A stretch of DNA of 10,822 nt, taken from the NCBI GenBank assembly GCA_025935275.1, contig JAICVP010000050.1:1-10822 (forward strand), given 5' to 3'. The notes under the pieces are model-generated. The model was not told where the DNA came from, did not search any database, and saw only the letters and a list, made by a program, of their open reading frames with translations. The stretch comes from Thermoleophilia bacterium (GTDB lineage Bacteria; Actinomycetota; Thermoleophilia; Gaiellales; Gaiellaceae). This document shows, piece by piece, positions 7,237 to 10,822 of this stretch. Position 1 is the first letter of the stretch, and every line of letters begins with the position of its first letter. The position numbers and the translations under genes are program-made.

Positions 7237-7824
7237 GTCACCGCGCTCCGCAGGGCGGGGCCCGGGCGCGTCTCCGTCGAGCTCGACGGACGGAAGTGGC
7301 GCACCGTCTCGGAGGACGTCATCGTCCGCTGCGGGCTCCGCACCGGCATCGAGCTCGATCGCCCGCTGGCGCGTTCCCTGGCCCGCGAGCTGAGGCGCGA
7401 GAGCGCGCTCGGGGCCGCGGTTCGCTCGCTTCGGACTCGACCGCTCTCCGAGCGGCGGCTCCGGGAACGGCTTCAGAACCGCGGGGTGCGCCCCGACGCC
7501 GCGGAGGCAACCGTGGCCACCCTCACGGGTGCCGGGTTCGTCGACGATCAGCGACTTGCCCGGGGGCGCGCTCTCGCGCTCGCTGAAAGAGGATGGGGCG
7601 ACGCGGCCATCGAAGCGCGCCTCGCCGGGGAGGGACTTCCTGAACCGCTTGTGCGGCAGGCGATCGCCGAGCTCGAATCCGAGGCCCGCAGAGCCGCGGG
7701 CCTCGTCAGGGGTCTGCGGCCCCAAAAGGCGTGGACACTCCTCCAGCGCCGCGGCTTCGAGCTCGAGGCAATCGAGACAGTCCTCGGCGCTCTGGACGAG
7801 AGCGCCGCCGAAGGGCTAGGATAG
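7237..7824 (+). CDS. recX: RecX family regulator of RecA; start codon uncertain
   Basis: RecX binds RecA filaments and usually inhibits them. From 7237 the frame gives 195 residues of recognisable sequence: ELDGRKWRTV (15-24), the helical repeats with LSERRLRERLQNRGV (70-84), the family hallmark GFVDDQRLARGRA (100-112) and a third repeat to the end (RPQKAWTLLQRRGFE). The coordinate given is where homology should begin (VTALRR), but that codon is GTC, not a start. The nearest in-frame ordinary starts are ATG 7066 inside recA, which has AAGGAG (7053-7058) seven bases before it and would add 57 Arg/Ser/Pro-rich residues, and GTG 7486, which would remove the first repeat. The coding sequence downstream is intact, so this looks like a functional gene with an unusual start or a base error. 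Family call is firm; the 5' end is not. Confidence 0.88.
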   Translation, partial: VTALRRAGPGRVSVELDGRKWRTVSEDVIVRCGLRTGIELDRPLARSLARELRRESALGAAVRSLRTRPLSERRLRERLQNRGVRPDAAEATVATLTGAGFVDDQRLARGRALALAERGWGDAAIEARLAGEGLPEPLVRQAIAELESEARRAAGLVRGLRPQKAWTLLQRRGFELEAIETVLGALDESAAEGLG

Positions 7825-7844
7825 GCCTGCTTCACCACACACAC

Positions 7845-7869
7845 AAAAAGCCTGCACGGAACGGTTTTT
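7845..7869. other. A5/T5 tract pair two helical turns apart
   Basis: AAAAA (7845-7849) and TTTTT (7865-7869) have a centre-to-centre distance of 20 bases and are flanked by CC and GG. As DNA they could form a phased intrinsic bend. As RNA, AAAAA(G)CC can pair with GGTTTTT around a ten-base loop, giving a weak, AT-rich terminator-like hairpin after recX. Neither role is proven; the contrast with the GC-rich surroundings is what makes it stand out. Confidence 0.35.
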
Positions 7870-7957
7870 CGCCGAATCGGAAATCTGCCACCCACGACCT
7901 TTCGAAGCCCAGTTCAATGACCAACGGCCCTGAGACCCGGAGGATGCGCCTCGAGTA

Positions 7958-7975
7958 GGCGGGCGTAAGCCTGCC
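7958..7975 (+). promoter_or_regulatory. GNRA-tetraloop hairpin in the rny leader
   Basis: GGCGGGC, then GTAA, then GCCTGCC can form a seven-pair RNA stem (one G-U pair) capped by GUAA, a GNRA tetraloop. It begins on the last base of the TAG that closes the 13-codon mini-ORF and lies about 60 bases before the rny start. No U-tract follows, so it is not an intrinsic terminator. It could be an RNA structural element or a protein or ribonuclease landing site. Confidence 0.45.
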
Positions 7976-8000
7976 GGTTCCGGACCGCCCGATCGACGAA

Positions 8001-8030
8001 CCCGTTCCTACGGGCCAGACCGCGTAGGAG
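8001..8030 (+). promoter_or_regulatory. Competing hairpins over the rny Shine-Dalgarno site
   Basis: The rny Shine-Dalgarno AGGAG (8026-8030) is six bases before ATG 8037. It can be buried by pairing TTCCTACG (8005-8012) with CGTAGGAG (8023-8030): eight consecutive pairs, one of them G-U, with two more possible inside (8013-8014 with 8020-8021). The same left arm can instead form CCCGT (8001-8005) / ACGGG (8010-8014) around TCCT, or give CGGGC (8011-8015) to GCCCG (7987-7991). Each alternative frees the ribosome binding site. The pairings are read directly from the sequence; a regulatory switch is inference. Confidence 0.5.
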
Positions 8031-8036
8031 CGAGGA

Positions 8037-9575
8037 ATGGTGATTCTCATCGGCCTCCTGATCGCCGGGATCGGGGCAGGCTTGGCTGTCGGCATCTACG
8101 TGGGGTCGCGCCTGCTGTCGTCGCGCGACGCCGACGCGGCCGCCGCCGAGAACCTGCGCCTCAGCGAGGAGGCCAAGCGGAGCGCCGAGGCGATCCGCCG
8201 CGAGGCCCAGGTGGAAGCGCGCGAGGAGGCGCTCAAGCTCCGTGCCGAGGTCGAGAGCGAGCTGCAGGACAAGCGTGCCGAGATCATCAAGATCGAGGAG
8301 CGCGTGCTCGCCAAAGAAGAGGAGGTCGACCGCAAGCTGACTGAGTTCGAGCGCCGCGACCAGGGGCTCGCCGACCGGGAGACGCACTTGAAGGCGATGC
8401 AGGAGGAGGCGAAGGCCGCGGGCGAGCAGCAGCTGAAGGAGCTCGAGCGGATCTCGGGCCTGACCATCGAGGAGGCGAAGCGCCACGTCCTCGAGCGCTC
8501 AGAGGAGCTCGTGCGTCACGAGATGGCACGAATGGTGCGGCAGATGGAGGAAGAGGCCCGCACCGACGCCAAGCGCCGCGCGAGGAACCTGGTCGCCGAC
8601 GCTCTCCAGCGCGTGGCCGCGAGCCACGCGGCGGAGACGACGGTGTCGATCGTCGAGCTACCGTCCGACGACATGAAGGGCCGGATCATCGGCCGTGAGG
8701 GCCGAAACATCCGCGCTCTCGAGAACCTCACCGGCGTCGACTTCATCATCGACGACACGCCGCAGGCCGTTGTCCTGTCGTCGTTCGACGGTGTGCGCCG
8801 TGAGGTCGCGAAGCTCACGCTGACGAAGCTCGTGGAGGACGGACGCATCCATCCGTCCCGCATCGAGGAGATGTACTACAGCTCCAAGGCCGAGATCGAA
8901 GAGCACATCCAGCAGGCAGGGGAGCAGGCTGTCTTCGAGGCCAACTGCGGTCAGATGCACGAAGAGCTCGTGAAGCTCCTCGGCCGGCTGCGCTACCGCA
9001 CGAGCTACGGTCAGAACATCCTCAAGCACTCGCTCGAGTGCGCCCACCTGGCCGGGATCATGGCCTCGGAGCTCGGCGCAAGCGTGAAGACCGCCAAGCG
9101 GGCAGCTCTCCTGCACGACCTGGGCAAGGCGATGACGCACGAGGTCGAAGGCTCGCACGCGCTCATCTCGGCGCAGCAGGCCAAACGCTACGGCGAGTCC
9201 CAGCACGTCGTTCACGCGGTCGAGGCGCATCACTACGAGGTGCAACCGCAGACCGTGGAGGCCGTGCTCGTCATCGCCGCAGACGCGATCTCGGCCTCGC
9301 GCCCGGGCGCCCGCGGCGAGAGTCTCGAGAACTACATCAAGCGGCTCGAGTCGCTCGAGAAGATCGCCTCCACGAAGAAGGGAGTCGAGCGCGTGTACGC
9401 GCTGCAGGCAGGGCGTGAGATCCGCGTCATGGTGAAGCCGTCCGAGATCGACGACGACACCGCAGTCCTCCTCTCACACGAGATCGCCCGCGAGATCGAG
9501 GACCAGCTCGAATATCCGGGCCAGATCAAGGTGACTGTGATCCGGGAGTCTCGAGCGACAGAGTTCGCCAAGTGA
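8037..9575 (+). CDS. rny: Ribonuclease Y
   Basis: Membrane-anchored endoribonuclease that starts mRNA decay, 512 residues, the usual length. An N-terminal transmembrane helix lies at about 2-23. A long charged coiled coil (about 35-200) is rich in Glu, Arg, Lys and Ala. A KH RNA-binding domain (about 201-278) contains GRIIGREGRNIR (215-226). The metal-binding HD domain (about 328-420) shows HSLECAHLAG (331-340) and LLHDLGKA (358-365) with the His-Asp pair at 360-361. A conserved C-terminal domain contains KKGVERVYALQAGREIRVMV (447-466). ATG 8037 is preceded by AGGAG at good spacing. A GTG follows immediately as a second codon but is not needed. The leader suggests post-transcriptional control. 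Placement between recX and miaB is typical for this type of actinobacterium. Confidence 0.97.
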   Translation: MVILIGLLIAGIGAGLAVGIYVGSRLLSSRDADAAAAENLRLSEEAKRSAEAIRREAQVEAREEALKLRAEVESELQDKRAEIIKIEERVLAKEEEVDRKLTEFERRDQGLADRETHLKAMQEEAKAAGEQQLKELERISGLTIEEAKRHVLERSEELVRHEMARMVRQMEEEARTDAKRRARNLVADALQRVAASHAAETTVSIVELPSDDMKGRIIGREGRNIRALENLTGVDFIIDDTPQAVVLSSFDGVRREVAKLTLTKLVEDGRIHPSRIEEMYYSSKAEIEEHIQQAGEQAVFEANCGQMHEELVKLLGRLRYRTSYGQNILKHSLECAHLAGIMASELGASVKTAKRAALLHDLGKAMTHEVEGSHALISAQQAKRYGESQHVVHAVEAHHYEVQPQTVEAVLVIAADAISASRPGARGESLENYIKRLESLEKIASTKKGVERVYALQAGREIRVMVKPSEIDDDTAVLLSHEIAREIEDQLEYPGQIKVTVIRESRATEFAK

Positions 9576-9634
9576 TCAGGGTTTGAGCCCGAACGGCGCC
9601 CCGAGGGGCTAGGCAAGGCCGTTTCCGACCCCGA

Positions 9635-9640
9635 TACAGT
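9635..9640 (+). promoter_or_regulatory. Possible -10 element for a leaderless miaB transcript
   Basis: TACAGT ends seven bases before the miaB GTG (9648), where a transcript would start on or next to the start codon. No Shine-Dalgarno site is present upstream of that GTG. No good -35 box is visible. A short GCCC/GGGC dyad (9598-9609) lies between rny and this site but lacks a U-tract, so I do not call it a terminator. Confidence 0.4.
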
Positions 9641-9647
9641 TGACGCC

Positions 9648-10822
9648 GTGCGCAGCTATTTCGTGTCCACATTCGGGTGCCAGATGAACGCCCACGACTC
9701 GGAGCGCATCAAGGGAATGCTCGAGTCGCTCGGCCTCGGGGAGGCGCGTTCGCAGGATGCCGCCGACGTGATCGTGTTCAACACGTGCACGGTGCGTGAG
9801 AAGCCGGATCAGCGATTCGCAGCCCATCTCGCGCAGGCACGCGCACTCAAGGCCCGCGATCCGGAGAAGGTCATCGCCGTCGGCGGCTGCTACGCCGAGG
9901 CACAGCGCGAACGCATCTTCGAGCTCTACCCGGAGGTCGACGTCGCGTTCGGGCCCGGCTCGATCTCGCACCTCGCGGACTGGGTCGGCGCCGGCGGCGA
10001 GGGCATCGCCCGCGGGCGCTTCGCCGAGTGGACCGAGTTCGCCGCCGATCTCCCGGCGCGACGCGAGCGGCGGTTCCAAGCGTGGGTGCAGATCTCGATG
10101 GGCTGCAACTCGAAGTGCGCCTACTGCATCGTCCCTGCTGTGCGCGGGCGCGAGCGAAGCAGGCGGCCGGGTGACATCGTCGCCGAGGTCTCCGCGCTCG
10201 CACGTGAGGGCGTCCGCGAAGTCACGCTCCTCGGCCAGAACGTGAATTCGTGGGGGCGCGACCTTGCTCCGGAGATCACCACGGAGTTCGGAGAGCTCCT
10301 GCGCGCGCTCGACAGCGTCGAGGGACTCGATCGCGTCCGCTTCACGAGCCCGCATCCCAAGGACTTCAGGGAACCGGTGATCGCCGCGATGGCGGAATGC
10401 GCCGCGGTCTGCGAGCACATCCATCTACCGCTCCAGTCGGGCTCGACTCGGATTCTGAAGGCGATGCGCCGCACGTACAGCCGCAAGCGCTACCTCACCC
10501 TCGTGGACAGGCTCCGCGCGGCGATTCCCGATCTCGCCCTCACGACGGACATCATCGTCGGATTCCCGGGAGAGACCGACCAGGACTTCGCCGAGACCGT
10601 CGAAGTCGTCGAGGAGGTTGGGTACGACGGCGCGTTCACCTTCGTCTTCAGCCCGCGCAGCGGCACGGAGGCCGCCACGATGCCCGGGCAGGTTGCGGAG
10701 GAAGTGAAGGCCGAGCGGATCGAGCGACTCATCGAGGTCGTGCAAGGGCTCGCCGCGCGCCGCAACGCGGAGCGCGTGGGGCGGACCGAGCAGGTGCTCG
10801 TCGAGGGGCCGAGCAGGACGGA
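9648..10822 (+). CDS. miaB: tRNA-2-methylthio-N6-dimethylallyladenosine synthase MiaB (3' partial)
   Basis: Radical SAM methylthiotransferase that adds the methylthio group to i6A37 of tRNAs reading UNN codons. 391 codons are present and the frame runs off the right edge. The UPF0004 domain comes first, with its three cluster-binding cysteines at 11 (TFGCQMN), 47 (NTCTVRE) and 81 (GGCYAE). The radical SAM motif CNSKCAYC follows (153-160), then LLGQNVNSWG, SPHPKDF, HLPLQSGS and DIIVGFPGET. The TRAM domain expected at the C-terminus lies mostly or wholly outside. GTG 9648 is chosen because the conserved block starts four residues later and no earlier start fits. MiaB rather than MtaB or RimO is favoured by the TFGCQMN and VREK patterns and by the recA-recX-rny-miaB order. 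Confidence 0.95.
   Translation, partial: MRSYFVSTFGCQMNAHDSERIKGMLESLGLGEARSQDAADVIVFNTCTVREKPDQRFAAHLAQARALKARDPEKVIAVGGCYAEAQRERIFELYPEVDVAFGPGSISHLADWVGAGGEGIARGRFAEWTEFAADLPARRERRFQAWVQISMGCNSKCAYCIVPAVRGRERSRRPGDIVAEVSALAREGVREVTLLGQNVNSWGRDLAPEITTEFGELLRALDSVEGLDRVRFTSPHPKDFREPVIAAMAECAAVCEHIHLPLQSGSTRILKAMRRTYSRKRYLTLVDRLRAAIPDLALTTDIIVGFPGETDQDFAETVEVVEEVGYDGAFTFVFSPRSGTEAATMPGQVAEEVKAERIERLIEVVQGLAARRNAERVGRTEQVLVEGPSRT

Larger units (their letters stand above)
7825..8036 (+). other. Intergenic region and 5' leader of rny
   Basis: The largest gene-free stretch in the window (212 bases). Its left part (about 7830-7920) is clearly richer in A and T than the surroundings and includes a short CA run and two A/T tracts. 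TTCAAT at 7913-7918 is the best, still weak, -10 candidate and has no matching -35. A 13-codon mini-ORF (7917-7958, MTNGPETRRMRLE) ends at the base of a GNRA hairpin. The right part is GC-rich and full of complementary segments that end in the rny ribosome binding site. GCCTGC occurs three times (7825, 7850, 7969). No recX terminator with a GC-rich stem and U-tract is evident, and I could not fold the region as a tRNA. Confidence 0.6.

Noticed and set aside
5940..7349. Minus-strand open frame of 469 codons opposite recA
   Set aside because: Mirror of recA codon use. The composition is low in hydrophobic structure, no motif is recognisable, and recA is certain.
7731..7958. 75-codon frame running from recX into the intergenic region
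   Set aside because: Its first part is a shadow of recX and the rest has no recognisable features; only the terminal 13-codon mini-ORF is kept as a speculative leader peptide.
7931..7990. Resemblance to a TPP riboswitch (CTGAGA) or to a tRNA T-arm in the rny leader
   Set aside because: The other TPP core elements are missing, the T-loop lacks the conserved A, no acceptor stem can be formed, and rny is not an expected TPP target.
7998..8007. GAACCCGTTC in the rny leader as a possible LexA box
   Set aside because: Only two bases separate the half-sites; the known Gram-positive box needs four. It is better explained as part of the RNA pairing near the rny start.
9598..9609. GCCCC-GA-GGGGC between rny and miaB as a terminator
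   Set aside because: The loop is too small for the full stem, leaving four pairs, and no U-tract follows.

Overview
The window is one continuous, very GC-rich, plus-strand stretch of bacterial core genome, densely packed, with GTG and TTG starts and many 1-4 base gene overlaps. The gene order (BMP-type nucleoside ABC transporter, RodZ-like protein, cinA, thpR, recA, recX, rny, miaB) and the protein sequences best fit a deep-branching actinobacterium of the Thermoleophilia type. That assignment is inference from gene order and sequence style. Deinococcota share the cinA-thpR(ligT)-recA core and remain a weaker alternative. I see no mobile element, CRISPR array, rRNA or tRNA.

Layout. Positions 2-3505 hold the distal part of a transporter operon: the C-terminal half of a double-domain ABC ATPase (5' end outside the window), two inner-membrane permeases, and a small three-helix membrane protein of unknown function. 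Each of these joins is a 1-4 base overlap. After a 36-base gap with a TACAAT box comes rodZ-like, cinA, thpR and recA (3542-7235), again joined by zero or negative spacing. The recX coding region follows recA directly but has no ordinary start codon where the protein homology begins. A 212-base intergenic region (7825-8036) then precedes rny. It contains an A-tract/T-tract pair, a GNRA-type hairpin, and a hairpin that can bury the rny Shine-Dalgarno sequence. miaB starts after a 72-base gap, probably leaderless, and runs off the right edge.

How the genes fit together. The transporter would import nucleosides captured by a BMP lipoprotein (not in the window). cinA, thpR, recA and recX form a nucleic-acid maintenance group: nicotinamide-nucleotide deamidation, 2',3'-cyclic phosphodiesterase or RNA ligase activity, recombination, and control of recombination. 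rny and miaB act on mRNA turnover and tRNA modification.

The genes themselves belong to well-known families. The observations most worth a second look are in expression: the recX start (possibly nested inside recA, with a ribosome binding site and ATG 170 bases before the recA stop), and the rny leader, where mutually exclusive RNA hairpins could switch ribosome access for the mRNA of a global ribonuclease.
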